From SM23-73-3 sp965369445 (lineage in GTDB: Bacteria; Zixibacteria; MSB-5A5; SM1-73), in assembly GCA_965369445.1 (NCBI GenBank), contig CBDUQU010000089.1:1-12600 (forward strand): a stretch of DNA of 12,600 nucleotides. The letters run 5' to 3'. Shown here piece after piece: positions 1 through 7,282 of the stretch; position 1 is the stretch's first letter, and each line of letters starts with the position of its first letter. Both the position numbers and the translations under genes were made by a program. The notes below the pieces were generated by a model. The model did no database searches. It worked only from the letters and a program-made list of their open reading frames with translations, and was not told the DNA's origin.

Positions 1-1158
1 GCCTAAGATTATCCAGAACCAAGAGACTCCTGCGGCCAAAGGTGTGACCATCGCTACAAACTTCCCCAAGAGCAAACCGATGATTATTCCCAGAATCCCG
101 CCGCTTCCGCTTAGGGTCATGGCCTCGATGAGAAACTGCCACAGGATATCCCTCTTTCTCGCACCTATGGCCTTGCGAATGCCGATCTCCCTGGTTCTCT
201 CGGTGACGGAGACCAGCATTATGTTCATCACCCCTACGCCGCCAACCAGCAGACCAATGGAGGAAATCACCACCATCACCATATAAATCGCTTTGGTGAT
301 GTTCCGGTACATGTCCATCAGGTCGTCCTGGGTGGCGATGGCGAAGTTATTGGGCTTATCCGCTGATAAGCCTCTTCGAATTCGCATCACCTGGGTAATC
401 TCATCGATGGCCTGATCCAGGAGTTCCGGGTTTGTTGGCTTTGCCACCAAGAGAAGCTCCTTTTCCTCGGGATACAGTTTTTTGTAAGTGTCGTAAGGGA
501 GAAGAACGAAGTTGTTCTGACTCCCCCCCAGAATCGATGGTCTTTCCTCCATCACCCCGATGACTCTGAATCTCTTGGGTGCGAAGTTTCGACCTGCGAT
601 TCTGATCTCTTTACCTATGGGGTCCAGGCCGGGAAAAAGCACCTCCACCACATCCCGTCCCAGAACGGCCACCATGGCCCGGTAGTTCACGTCGCTGTCC
701 GTGAAGAACCTTCCCTCCTCGATGTAGTTGTTGTTGACCACCTCGTAGGAGGGCATGACCCCGATCAGTTCAAACCGGCTGACCTTGTTGTCTTTGTATT
801 TTACCGTCTTGGCCCCCGGCCCCCAGTTCTGTGGAGATACCGCCTCCACCGAGGGACACAGCTCTTCTACCGCCATGGCATCCTGGAAGGTTATGGATGG
901 ACGGTTTCGTTCCTCCTCTGAAGGACCTCCAAACTGAATGCCGATTTCAGACTTGGTGACGTAGATGATGTCCGAACCCAGGGATTCAATCTGCTGGGCC
1001 ATGCTCTCGTTCAGTCCGGTGATTATGGAGACCATAGCGATGACCGTGGCGACCCCGACCAAAACCCCCAGAACGGTCAAAAAAGCCCGCATCTTATGGG
1101 CTCTGATCGCTGCGAAGGCCATGGAGATGGCCTCTTTTATTTCGAAGATGTTTATCAT
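1..1158 (-). CDS. MacB/FtsX-type ABC transporter permease, second copy (3' end outside window)
   Basis: This is an inner membrane permease subunit of a MacB-like ABC exporter. The frame is open from ATG at 1158 to base 1, giving 386 residues. It starts MINIFEIKEAISMAF, followed by a first membrane segment at about residues 22-44, a large periplasmic domain, and the C-terminal FtsX block with MNIMLVSVTERTREIGIRKA. Aligned by eye with the upstream permease (1202-2419), about 31 C-terminal residues are missing beyond the window, including the last membrane segment and the usual NPIEALRYE-like end. It is 43 bases downstream of that paralogue; a stem-loop (1171-1196) and a weak AAGG ribosome site precede it. 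The two permeases probably pair as a heterodimer on the shared ATPase, which is inference. The substrate cannot be read from the sequence. Confidence 0.93.
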   Translation of the reverse strand, partial: MINIFEIKEAISMAFAAIRAHKMRAFLTVLGVLVGVATVIAMVSIITGLNESMAQQIESLGSDIIYVTKSEIGIQFGGPSEEERNRPSITFQDAMAVEELCPSVEAVSPQNWGPGAKTVKYKDNKVSRFELIGVMPSYEVVNNNYIEEGRFFTDSDVNYRAMVAVLGRDVVEVLFPGLDPIGKEIRIAGRNFAPKRFRVIGVMEERPSILGGSQNNFVLLPYDTYKKLYPEEKELLLVAKPTNPELLDQAIDEITQVMRIRRGLSADKPNNFAIATQDDLMDMYRNITKAIYMVMVVISSIGLLVGGVGVMNIMLVSVTERTREIGIRKAIGARKRDILWQFLIEAMTLSGSGGILGIIIGLLLGKFVAMVTPLAAGVSWFWIILG

Positions 1159-1170
1159 AACCTTACTCTA

Positions 1171-1196
1171 CGCAGATAAATCGACTAATATCTGCG
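1171..1196 (-). other. Stem-loop between the two permease genes
   Basis: A perfect 8-base-pair inverted repeat (CGCAGATA / TATCTGCG) encloses a 10-base loop. It lies 5 bases after the stop codon of the upstream permease and 12 bases before the ATG of the next. There is no U-tract, so it is not a standard terminator. It may protect or process the mRNA or lower translation of the second permease. Confidence 0.6.
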
Positions 1197-1201
1197 CGTT
1201 C

Positions 1202-2419
1202 TTACTCGTACCTTAAAGCCTCGATCGGATTCAGCCTGGCGGCTTTCATCGCGGGAAATATCCCGAAGAATATCCCCACGGATGAGGAGACCAACAGGGC
1301 CACCACCACCGACCACAGCTCCACCGAGGCAGGCAGGGGGCTGGCTACGGATATTAGTTTGGCGATCAGAACCCCCGCTATTATGCCGACCACCCCTCCG
1401 ACTAAAGCCATGGTTACCGATTCCACCAGGAATTGCCACAGTATATTTCTCTTCCTCGCTCCCAACGCCTTTCGAATCCCTATCTCCCTGGTTCTCTCGG
1501 TGACCGATACCAGCATTATGTTCATTATCACTATCCCCCCCACCACCAGGGAGATGGATGCGATTCCTCCCATCACCAACAGGGCCAGCTGAGTGAATTG
1601 CCGAAAGAAGTCCATAACGCTCTCCGAGGTCAGGATGGCGAAATCATCCGGCTTGTCGTAGTCGACTCCTCTGCGCGCCCTCAGGATTACGCGGCATTGA
1701 TCCATGGCATCCTGCATGGACATAAAATCTTTTGCTTTGACGAAAATCATGAGGAAGAGACGTCGGGCGAAGAGCTTCTCATAGGTGGTAATCGGGACCA
1801 TAACAAAATCGTCCTGATTGTTTCCCAGAAAGGCCCCCTTCTTGGTTGCCACACCGATGATGCGGAAATGGTGATTGCCGATCTTGATATCCTTCCCCAT
1901 GGGGTCCTCATCGCCGAAGAGATTCTCTTTGATGTCCCAGCCCACGAAGCACACCCGCCGGTTGTGCTTCACCTCGAAGTCAGAAAAGGATCTTCCCTCG
2001 TAGACCTCGTGATTTGCGATCTCGGTGATATTGGCGGTGGCTCCCATGATGGTCACGCGGGAGAGATGTTTGTTTTTGTATTTGACCTTCCTCCAGGCAA
2101 AGGCCTCGGCTCCCACCTTCCAACAGTCAGGACAATTCTCCTCTACCGCCTCCATGTCGTCCAATGTGAAGTTCTTTCTCTTCCGCTGTTCCCACCATTG
2201 CTCGTCGGAGGTGATCAGGCCGAACTTCCGAATCAAGAAGGTGGTCGATCCCAGGCTGCTGATCTCCGCCTCCACATACCGGTTCATCCCGGAGATGATG
2301 GAGACCACCGCGATCACCGTCATCACCCCGATGATGACGCCTATGAGAGTGAGAATGGACCGCAGCTTATTGGCCACCAGCGACCTTAAAGCTATGACTA
2401 TGCCTTCCAGAAAATGCAT
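1202..2419 (-). CDS. MacB/FtsX-type ABC transporter permease, first copy
   Basis: A complete 405-residue permease, the usual length for the stand-alone MacB-type family. It has a first membrane segment at about 22-44, a periplasmic MacB core domain from about 45 to 270, and three C-terminal membrane segments holding the family block MNIMLVSVTERTREIGIRKA. It ends in NPIEALRYE, typical of the family. Unlike MacB itself, it carries no fused ATPase; that is the separate gene 63 bases upstream. The start is the only good one (MHFLEGIVIALRSL matches family N-termini), but no Shine-Dalgarno sequence is visible. The periplasmic domain carries a CPDC motif at 96-99 that the downstream paralogue lacks (single Cys there). 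The two permeases share an exact 23-base stretch at 185-207 and 1482-1504, consistent with tandem duplication and divergence. Confidence 0.96.
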   Translation of the reverse strand: MHFLEGIVIALRSLVANKLRSILTLIGVIIGVMTVIAVVSIISGMNRYVEAEISSLGSTTFLIRKFGLITSDEQWWEQRKRKNFTLDDMEAVEENCPDCWKVGAEAFAWRKVKYKNKHLSRVTIMGATANITEIANHEVYEGRSFSDFEVKHNRRVCFVGWDIKENLFGDEDPMGKDIKIGNHHFRIIGVATKKGAFLGNNQDDFVMVPITTYEKLFARRLFLMIFVKAKDFMSMQDAMDQCRVILRARRGVDYDKPDDFAILTSESVMDFFRQFTQLALLVMGGIASISLVVGGIVIMNIMLVSVTERTREIGIRKALGARKRNILWQFLVESVTMALVGGVVGIIAGVLIAKLISVASPLPASVELWSVVVALLVSSSVGIFFGIFPAMKAARLNPIEALRYE

Positions 2420-2482
2420 GGGAGAGGGGTCTTGAGGTTTAGCGCTCTTTTTCTTTGAGAGGAAAACATCCTTTTGTGAGCC

Positions 2483-3166
2483 TTAGTTCTTTTTCCTCTC
2501 CTCCTTTTCGATGGCTCCGTCCCGGATATAGATTATCCGGTCAGCGTAGGTGGCGATGTCGTGCTCGTGAGTGACTATGATAAGCGTATTTCCCTGCCGG
2601 TGAAGCTTCTCGAATATCCTCATGATCTCTTGCCCGGTCTTGGTGTCCAAATTGCCCGTCGGCTCGTCTGCCAGAATCAGGGAGGGATTGTTTACCAAGG
2701 CCCTGGCTAAGGCTACCCTCTGTCTCTCCCCTCCGGAGAGCTCATTGGGCTTGTGAGTGGCCCGATCTTCCAGATCCACCATCCTCAGAGCTTCTCGAGC
2801 CTTTCTTTTTCTGACCTCCGACTCGGTTCCGTTGTATACCAGGGGAAGCTCCACGTTATGCGCCGCCGTGGCACGGGCCAGAAGATTGAAGGTCTGAAAC
2901 ACGAACCCGATCTCCTTGTTTCTTATGCGCGCCAGCTCATCATCGTTCATCTGACTCACCAGCTTGTCGTTCAAATAGTAATCGCCTTTAGTGGGGGTAT
3001 CCAGGCAGCCGATCAAGTTCATCAGAGTCGACTTCCCGGAGCCGGATGGTCCCATGATGGCGACGTACTCACCCTTTTCTATCTCCAGGGAAACCTCCCG
3101 CAGGGCGTTTACCTTCTCCCTCCCCATCTCATATATCTTCCACAGATCTCGCGTTCTGATCAGCAC
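2483..3166 (-). CDS. ABC transporter ATPase, MacB/LolD type
   Basis: The 227-residue cytoplasmic nucleotide-binding subunit that powers the two FtsX-type permeases downstream. All catalytic elements are visible: Walker A GPSGSGKST at 39-47, Q-loop Gln91, signature LSGGE at 143-147, Walker B LILADE at 163-168, D-loop NLD at 172-174 and switch His200. The LSGGE rather than LSGGQ signature, and PTGNLD after Walker B, are typical of the LolD/MacB/FtsE group. The start is GTG at 3166, with GGGAG nine bases upstream. A 100-base gap separates it from the adaptor gene. With adaptor and TolC-like channel in the same operon, an efflux role fits better than lipoprotein release, but LolCDE-like function cannot be excluded from the ATPase alone. 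Confidence 0.97.
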   Translation of the reverse strand: MLIRTRDLWKIYEMGREKVNALREVSLEIEKGEYVAIMGPSGSGKSTLMNLIGCLDTPTKGDYYLNDKLVSQMNDDELARIRNKEIGFVFQTFNLLARATAAHNVELPLVYNGTESEVRKRKAREALRMVDLEDRATHKPNELSGGERQRVALARALVNNPSLILADEPTGNLDTKTGQEIMRIFEKLHRQGNTLIIVTHEHDIATYADRIIYIRDGAIEKEERKKN

Positions 3167-3237
3167 TTAGGTTCTCTCCCGCGCTAGCGTTCAAGCCGGA
3201 ATCGTTATAGACCTGTCGTCCAGAACCCAACTTGAGT

Positions 3238-3251
3238 CAGGCCTTGGCCTG
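3238..3251 (-). other. Inverted repeat in the adaptor-ATPase gap
   Basis: CAGGC and GCCTG pair around a four-base loop, beginning 15 bases after the adaptor gene's stop codon. No U-run follows, so it is unlikely to end transcription. The remaining roughly 85 bases of the 100-base gap show only the GGGAG ribosome site of the ATPase. Confidence 0.4.
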
Positions 3252-3266
3252 GTCTGATTACCGTCT

Positions 3267-4523
3267 TCACTTGTTCTCGTCTCCTTTGCCCTTCTTCTCC
3301 GTCACCTTAACCTTGTCCCCATCCTTCAGGGTTCTCAATATCTTGTAGCTCCCGGTCACCACCTGGTCGTCCTCGTCTATCCCGGAGACGATCTCTATAT
3401 TCTGCTGATCTGCAATCCCCGTGGCTACCTGGACGAACTTTGCCCTTCCATCCACGATCAGGAAAATTCCCTCCACCTCCTCCTTCTCCTTCTTCTTGTC
3501 TTTCTTTTCGCCCTTGACCGAGCCGCTGTCCATGGAGGCTACCGCCCCCTCCTTTTCCTCTCCCTCCTCGGTTAGGGTATCGCTCTCCTCCTCGCGCATC
3601 ACCACTGCCTGGATGGGGACGCTCAAGACGTCGGTACGAGAATCGGTGGTGATATCCACCGAGGCAGACATCCCCGGCCTGATGGTGGCTACGTCGTCCA
3701 ACAGCATCACCTTCACCAGAAAATTAGTGACCTGGTCCTGAGTTCCCAGGCCGCTGATGCGCGCAGCGTGCCCTATCTCGGTTACCCTCCCCCTAAAGGT
3801 GGTATCGGGGTAGGCATCGATGCTGATCTCTGTCTCCTGCTCCAGCTTCACCTGAGCAATGTCGGTCTCGTCCACCTCCACCTCTGCTTCTATCTCACTC
3901 ATATCGGAGACGGTCATGATCACGGTGCCGGGATTGTTCATGGTGCCGATCATGACTATCTCCCCCACCTCCGCATTCAGAGAGGTGACTATTCCATCCA
4001 TGGGAGAGGCCATGGTGGTCTTGCTGAGGTTGTATTTGGCTTGATCCAGGCTGGCCGCCGCCTGTTGGCGTCTGGCCCTAGCTAAGTCAAGCTCGGTTCT
4101 GGCCATGTCGTATTGTTCCTCAGAAGACAGCTTCTTCCCAAAAAGCTCCTTTTGTCTGTTGAAAACCAGTTGGGCTTGCTCCATACTCGCCCTGGCCGAG
4201 GCCAACTCAGCTTTGGACCGGTTCATTGCAGCTCTATACTCGGTATCATCGAGCTGAACCAGAAGCTGACCCTTTTTCACCACGTCCCCCTCCTCCACCG
4301 GCAACCTGGTTATCTTTGCCGGGACGTAAGCCGAAATCTTCACATCTGTTTTGGGAACGATTCTACCGTTGGCTGTTACTACGGAGGTTAGATCGCTCCT
4401 TTCGACCTTCTCCGCCTGCACCTGGTAGGTCTTCTCCCCGCTTTTCAGCATGTTGGCCACGATGATGATCGCCACCACTATTACTACACCCAGAATGATA
4501 AGGATTTTCTTCTTTTTCTTCAT
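3267..4523 (-). CDS. MacA/HlyD-like periplasmic adaptor of an ABC efflux pump
   Basis: A 418-residue membrane fusion protein that would join the inner membrane ABC permeases to the TolC-like channel. An N-terminal anchor (about residues 7-24 after MKKKKK) is followed by a lipoyl half (about 50-95), an alpha-helical hairpin (about 97-166), the second lipoyl half with ASPMDGIV at 172-179, a beta-barrel domain, and a membrane-proximal domain. Between the last two, residues 310-351 form a strongly charged, Lys/Glu-rich insert that looks disordered and is not usual for MacA. I chose ATG at 4523 over TTG at 4538 because a CGGAGG ribosome site sits at the right distance before it. It lies 146 bases after the channel gene, which may allow a separate promoter. 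Confidence 0.95.
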   Translation of the reverse strand: MKKKKKILIILGVVIVVAIIIVANMLKSGEKTYQVQAEKVERSDLTSVVTANGRIVPKTDVKISAYVPAKITRLPVEEGDVVKKGQLLVQLDDTEYRAAMNRSKAELASARASMEQAQLVFNRQKELFGKKLSSEEQYDMARTELDLARARRQQAAASLDQAKYNLSKTTMASPMDGIVTSLNAEVGEIVMIGTMNNPGTVIMTVSDMSEIEAEVEVDETDIAQVKLEQETEISIDAYPDTTFRGRVTEIGHAARISGLGTQDQVTNFLVKVMLLDDVATIRPGMSASVDITTDSRTDVLSVPIQAVVMREEESDTLTEEGEEKEGAVASMDSGSVKGEKKDKKKEKEEVEGIFLIVDGRAKFVQVATGIADQQNIEIVSGIDEDDQVVTGSYKILRTLKDGDKVKVTEKKGKGDENK

Positions 4524-4610
4524 CTGTCCTCCGTTCAATCGTCAAGAATGATCTTTCACAAAAATCACTTTGATTTGTCTGGTTTTTATTCGAACAGCCC
4601 TTCCCCTAAA

Positions 4611-4640
4611 GTATTACGATCTGGGTTGAGCGTTTCTCAA
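4611..4640 (-). promoter_or_regulatory. Possible sigma70-type promoter before the adaptor gene
   Basis: TTGAGA (close to the -35 consensus) is followed after 18 bases by TAATAC on the minus strand, in the 146-base gap between the channel and adaptor genes. The -10 box is poor, so this is only a candidate for internal transcription of adaptor, ATPase and permeases. Confidence 0.25.
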
Positions 4641-4646
4641 TCTCAG

Positions 4647-4667
4647 ACGAGTTCCTCTCGGACTCGT
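4647..4667 (-). other. Stem-loop just after the TolC-like gene
   Basis: ACGAGTCC pairs with GGAACTCGT (one bulged A) around a GAGA tetraloop, starting two bases after the stop codon. GAGA is a GNRA-type loop, favouring an RNA-level structure. No U-tract follows, so full termination is unlikely; a role as a 3' stabiliser or partial attenuator is inferred. Confidence 0.55.
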
Positions 4668-4669
4668 TC

Positions 4670-6010
4670 TCATTTGCCTATCGCTTTTTCAAATTGTGCC
4701 ACCGCCAGATTGTAGTCATACCAGGCCTCAACCTGATCCGACTCCGCTTGCTTGAAGCTCACCTCCGCGTCCAGAAGCTCCAGTATGTTCGCCGCCCCCA
4801 GATTGTACTTCTCCTGCATCAAGTCTAAATCCTCCTGAGCGGATGCGACCTTTTTCTCGGTCAGATCGATCTTCTCCTCGGCCTCCTGGACATTCAGGAA
4901 TGCCTGTTTGAGCTCCAGGGCAACATCCCTTTTGGCCTGGTGAAACATCTCCTTGGCTGAATTCCTGTTGGCCTTGGACCAGGAAAGGTTATGATTCTTG
5001 AGGAAATTATCAAAGATGTTTAAGCTGATGGAAGCTGAAAACCTCCAGGAGTAATCGCGGTCTAGAAAACTCTCTAACTGGTCTAGCTCTGGATTGCCCC
5101 AAGAATAGGAACCGGAGAGGTTCAGATTCGGAAAGAATCCGCTGCGTGCCATTCCCAGCGTAGCCTCAGCTGACCTGAGCTCAGATTCTGCATTCCTGAC
5201 ATTCGGATTGTCGTTCATGGCTCGATCGAGTGCGTTTTCATAGAGGTAGTCAAACTCTGGCACCGTCAAGTTCTCCTGCACATCGATTGGAGAATCGACG
5301 TCCTGTCCCATCCAGCTATTCAAGGTGGCCTTAGCGAGTTTCACGGAGTTTTGTGCACCGATGAGCGCCAGCTTCACGTCCCCATGCTGAACCTTGGCCT
5401 TAAGAACGTCCGAGTAGGATGCTGCACCCAACTCGTACCTGGTCTCGGCGATTCTTAGTTGTTCGTCGGCTCGCTTCAAAGCTTCCTTCTGGATCTCCAA
5501 AAGCATCTTGGCTTTCAACACGTCGAAGTAGGCCTGTTTGACCGACAGGGTCAGTTCCTGTCGCGTAAGCTCAACCGAACTTTTGGCCGAGTTCTTGCGA
5601 GCGTTATACTCCTTGATCTGGTAGAAGTTGTAGCCTCCTAAAGACCAACTCTGCCTGGCGCTGATGCCAGCTGAATAAGATTTGGAGATCCGTATACCCG
5701 AGGTGTCGGTACCAGTAGTCGTACCCAAAAGTGGATCGTATGTCGGATACACGCTCGGACCATAAATCGTCCGAGAATAACCCAAGTCCGAATCCAAGCT
5801 GGGAAGCAGCTCGCCCCATCCTCTCCACACCTGACTCTTTGCGACCTTATAGGACTGCTTAGCAGTTATCAGGTTGGCGTTGTGTTTCTCCGCCAGCTTC
5901 AAACACTCATCCAGCGAGTAGACCTTAGTGGACAAAGCTCCAGTCTGACCCCAGCAAAGATTGGCTGCAAGAAGGGTAATAAAGAAACCTGCCAAAATGA
6001 CTCTTATCAT
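4670..6010 (-). CDS. TolC-like outer membrane efflux protein
   Basis: A 446-residue outer membrane channel of the OEP/TolC family, the exit duct of the exporter encoded downstream. Residues 1-21 are a clear signal peptide (MIRVILAGFFITLLAANLCWG). The mature part shows two similar halves rich in long coiled-coil helices, with heptad-like Ala/Leu/Glu patterns around 150-230 and 360-440, and strand-like Tyr/Ser-rich segments near 80-130 and 295-335. The last stretch, with LGAANILELLDAEVSF, matches the conserved end of the second OEP repeat. ATG at 6010 follows a GGAGGA ribosome site. The upstream membrane protein ends only 16 bases before it, so both are probably co-transcribed. The Cys in the leader is not in a proper lipobox, so lipid anchoring is not supported. 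Confidence 0.95.
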   Translation of the reverse strand: MIRVILAGFFITLLAANLCWGQTGALSTKVYSLDECLKLAEKHNANLITAKQSYKVAKSQVWRGWGELLPSLDSDLGYSRTIYGPSVYPTYDPLLGTTTGTDTSGIRISKSYSAGISARQSWSLGGYNFYQIKEYNARKNSAKSSVELTRQELTLSVKQAYFDVLKAKMLLEIQKEALKRADEQLRIAETRYELGAASYSDVLKAKVQHGDVKLALIGAQNSVKLAKATLNSWMGQDVDSPIDVQENLTVPEFDYLYENALDRAMNDNPNVRNAESELRSAEATLGMARSGFFPNLNLSGSYSWGNPELDQLESFLDRDYSWRFSASISLNIFDNFLKNHNLSWSKANRNSAKEMFHQAKRDVALELKQAFLNVQEAEEKIDLTEKKVASAQEDLDLMQEKYNLGAANILELLDAEVSFKQAESDQVEAWYDYNLAVAQFEKAIGK

Positions 6011-6026
6011 CTATTCCTCCATGGTG

Positions 6027-6761
6027 TTAGATTCCAACCAACCCGCCACCAAAGATGCTGCTAAACCCCGATTTCGCCAAGACCCAGATAATCCAGAGGA
6101 TCAAAACGGTAGTGAATGCCTTCTTGGTGGTGAATTTATACATCACGCCCAGCCCCATTGAAACCAGTATAACCTGCCAGACGGTAAAAATGTCAAAGCT
6201 GGAGAGAACGCTATGCAGGAAGCTGCCCTTGGCCTCCGGGGACAAAAGCAACCCAAGGCTGGTTTGAACGTTGATATTACCTTTCATCATTACCAGAGGG
6301 AATTTCACTATCATTGCCGGAACGGCTATCAGTGCGGAATAGCAGTAAACAGAAAAGACCCGTCGAAAACCCGATTCGCCACCCAGAAGAACATTGAAGA
6401 CGAAGAACAATATGGCCGCTACGATGATAAGGGAGATTACGGTACCAGCCGGGGCGATGGCCATCTGCCAAATGGGCGGGTGTTGGCTCTCTGTCATCTT
6501 CTCGATGATTCTTTCCTTCTGCTCCTCTGGAATTCTATCGTTATCGCGAATCTTCTGTGCCTGTTCATTCATTATGTAGGGGAAGGTGTAGTAGAAGAAC
6601 CCCATTCCCAGCACAGCCACGATGATAAAAGGAACCAACCAGGTTGGTTTGATTTTCAAACTCTTAAATACTCTTTTTGGCTCAAAGAAGAGGTTTACAA
6701 CCTTTGACGCTCCCCCCATGGTTTTCTCTTCCGGCTGATAAGTCTGAACGGTTTCTTCCAT
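6027..6761 (-). CDS. Yip1-family integral membrane protein
   Basis: A 244-residue protein with a short cytoplasmic N-terminus, then about five hydrophobic segments (roughly 41-60, 101-124, 135-157, 190-210, 214-230). The motif FFEPKRVFKSLKIKPTWLVP just before the first segment, and the GGESGFRRVFSVYCYS loop before the third, are characteristic of bacterial Yip1-domain proteins. The biochemical role of these proteins is not known. A charged loop at about 65-95 separates the first two segments. ATG at 6761 has a good AAGGAG site. It is the first gene of the efflux operon, 16 bases before the TolC-like gene, suggesting a role linked to the exporter or its assembly; that is inference from position only. 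Confidence 0.85.
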   Translation of the reverse strand: MEETVQTYQPEEKTMGGASKVVNLFFEPKRVFKSLKIKPTWLVPFIIVAVLGMGFFYYTFPYIMNEQAQKIRDNDRIPEEQKERIIEKMTESQHPPIWQMAIAPAGTVISLIIVAAILFFVFNVLLGGESGFRRVFSVYCYSALIAVPAMIVKFPLVMMKGNINVQTSLGLLLSPEAKGSFLHSVLSSFDIFTVWQVILVSMGLGVMYKFTTKKAFTTVLILWIIWVLAKSGFSSIFGGGLVGI

Positions 6762-6835
6762 ATCTTCTCCTTTTCTTCCAACCTGTTTCTCTTAAACTTT
6801 AGACGGAATTGCTCGTTAAAAGTTTCACAAAAGGC

Positions 6836-6866
6836 GTAGGCAGTATGCGGTAGGCAGTAAGCAGAC
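6836..6866 (+). repeat. Left inverted repeat of the four-helix-bundle element
   Basis: It contains the exact ten-base unit GTAGGCAGTA twice, 14 bases apart (6836-6845 and 6850-6859). Its reverse complement matches 7252-7282 at 24 of 31 positions. As plus-strand RNA the two arms would form 24 Watson-Crick and 5 G-U pairs with 2 mismatches. Confidence 0.75.
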
Positions 6867-6871
6867 CAAAC

Positions 6872-7237
6872 CTATCCCCGCCCTTTCTGTCTTAGACTCC
6901 TACTCAGTCCGATTATCATGGAAGAGATTTCCTCAAGCTTTGACTCCAAGGCGCTGACTGTCTCTTTGTTTGTGTACTCCAATTTCAAAGCGATATCGAG
7001 GCACGCCATAACCTCGTGCTTCGATCTCAGAGCATAACTCAAAAACCTGGCAAACTCTTTATTTGTCGCACAGCCGCTCCCCTCTGCAATGTTGAGAACG
7101 ATTGAGGTTATCCCTCTTCTGAGCTGACTGGTTAAGCCGAACAACTCCTCCTTCGGGAAGCCCTTGGTCAATTCATAGATATCAGCAACCGCTTCCAGTC
7201 CCTTAGAGTAGACATCCAATTTCCTGAGGTTATGCAT
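6872..7237 (-). CDS. Four-helix-bundle protein (S23 / IVS-protein / Avd-like family)
   Basis: A 121-residue, all-helical protein. The family core is clear: KGFPKEELFGLTSQLRRGIT, then SIVLNIAEGSG at 45-55, then EFARFLSYALRSKHEVMACL, matching the TIGR02436-type four-helix bundle. Relatives are encoded by intervening sequences inside some 23S rRNA genes, and the Avd accessory protein of diversity-generating retroelements shares the fold. These proteins are basic and thought to bind nucleic acid; no enzyme activity is known. Length is normal for the family. The start is ATG at 7237 with a weak AAAGG site very close to it. No rRNA or reverse transcriptase is nearby. Flanking inverted repeats on both sides suggest it belongs to an inserted unit between hppA and the efflux operon. 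Confidence 0.9.
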   Translation of the reverse strand: MHNLRKLDVYSKGLEAVADIYELTKGFPKEELFGLTSQLRRGITSIVLNIAEGSGCATNKEFARFLSYALRSKHEVMACLDIALKLEYTNKETVSALESKLEEISSMIIGLSRSLRQKGRG

Positions 7238-7251
7238 CGCCTTTGTCTGGA

Positions 7252-7282
7252 GTCTGTGTACTGTCTACTGTGTACTGGCTAC
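7252..7282 (+). repeat. Right inverted repeat of the four-helix-bundle element
   Basis: It carries two related ten-base units, TACTGTCTAC (7259-7268) and TACTGGCTAC (7273-7282), again 14 bases apart, and is inverted relative to 6836-6866. Its outer end (7279-7281) is the TAG stop codon of hppA on the minus strand. Confidence 0.75.

Larger units (their letters stand above)
6836..7282. mobile_element. Putative four-helix-bundle gene element bounded by inverted repeats
   Basis: A 447-base unit consists of one small gene (6872-7237) and two imperfect 31-base inverted repeats at its edges. The left repeat starts 5 bases after the gene's stop and the right one 14 bases before its start, so almost nothing else fits inside. 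The right repeat overlaps the last codon and stop codon of hppA. No transposase or reverse transcriptase is present, so any movement would need help in trans. A short ACAAA occurs just outside both ends but is too weak to call a target duplication. Calling it mobile is inference; the inverted repeats and layout are directly visible. Confidence 0.5.

Noticed and set aside
1433..2389. Long plus-strand open frame of 318 codons
   Set aside because: It lies wholly antisense to a well-supported permease and its product is rich in His, Asp and Pro with no domain; it is a shadow frame.
5945..5950. Cysteine in the TolC-like leader as a lipoprotein site
   Set aside because: The preceding residues ANL do not fit a lipobox; cleavage after Gly21 as an ordinary signal peptide is more likely.
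6781..6830. AAACTTT / AAAGTTT inverted repeat and possible promoter before the Yip1 gene
   Set aside because: The 18-base loop and AT-only stem make it weak, and no pair of -35 and -10 boxes with good spacing was found.
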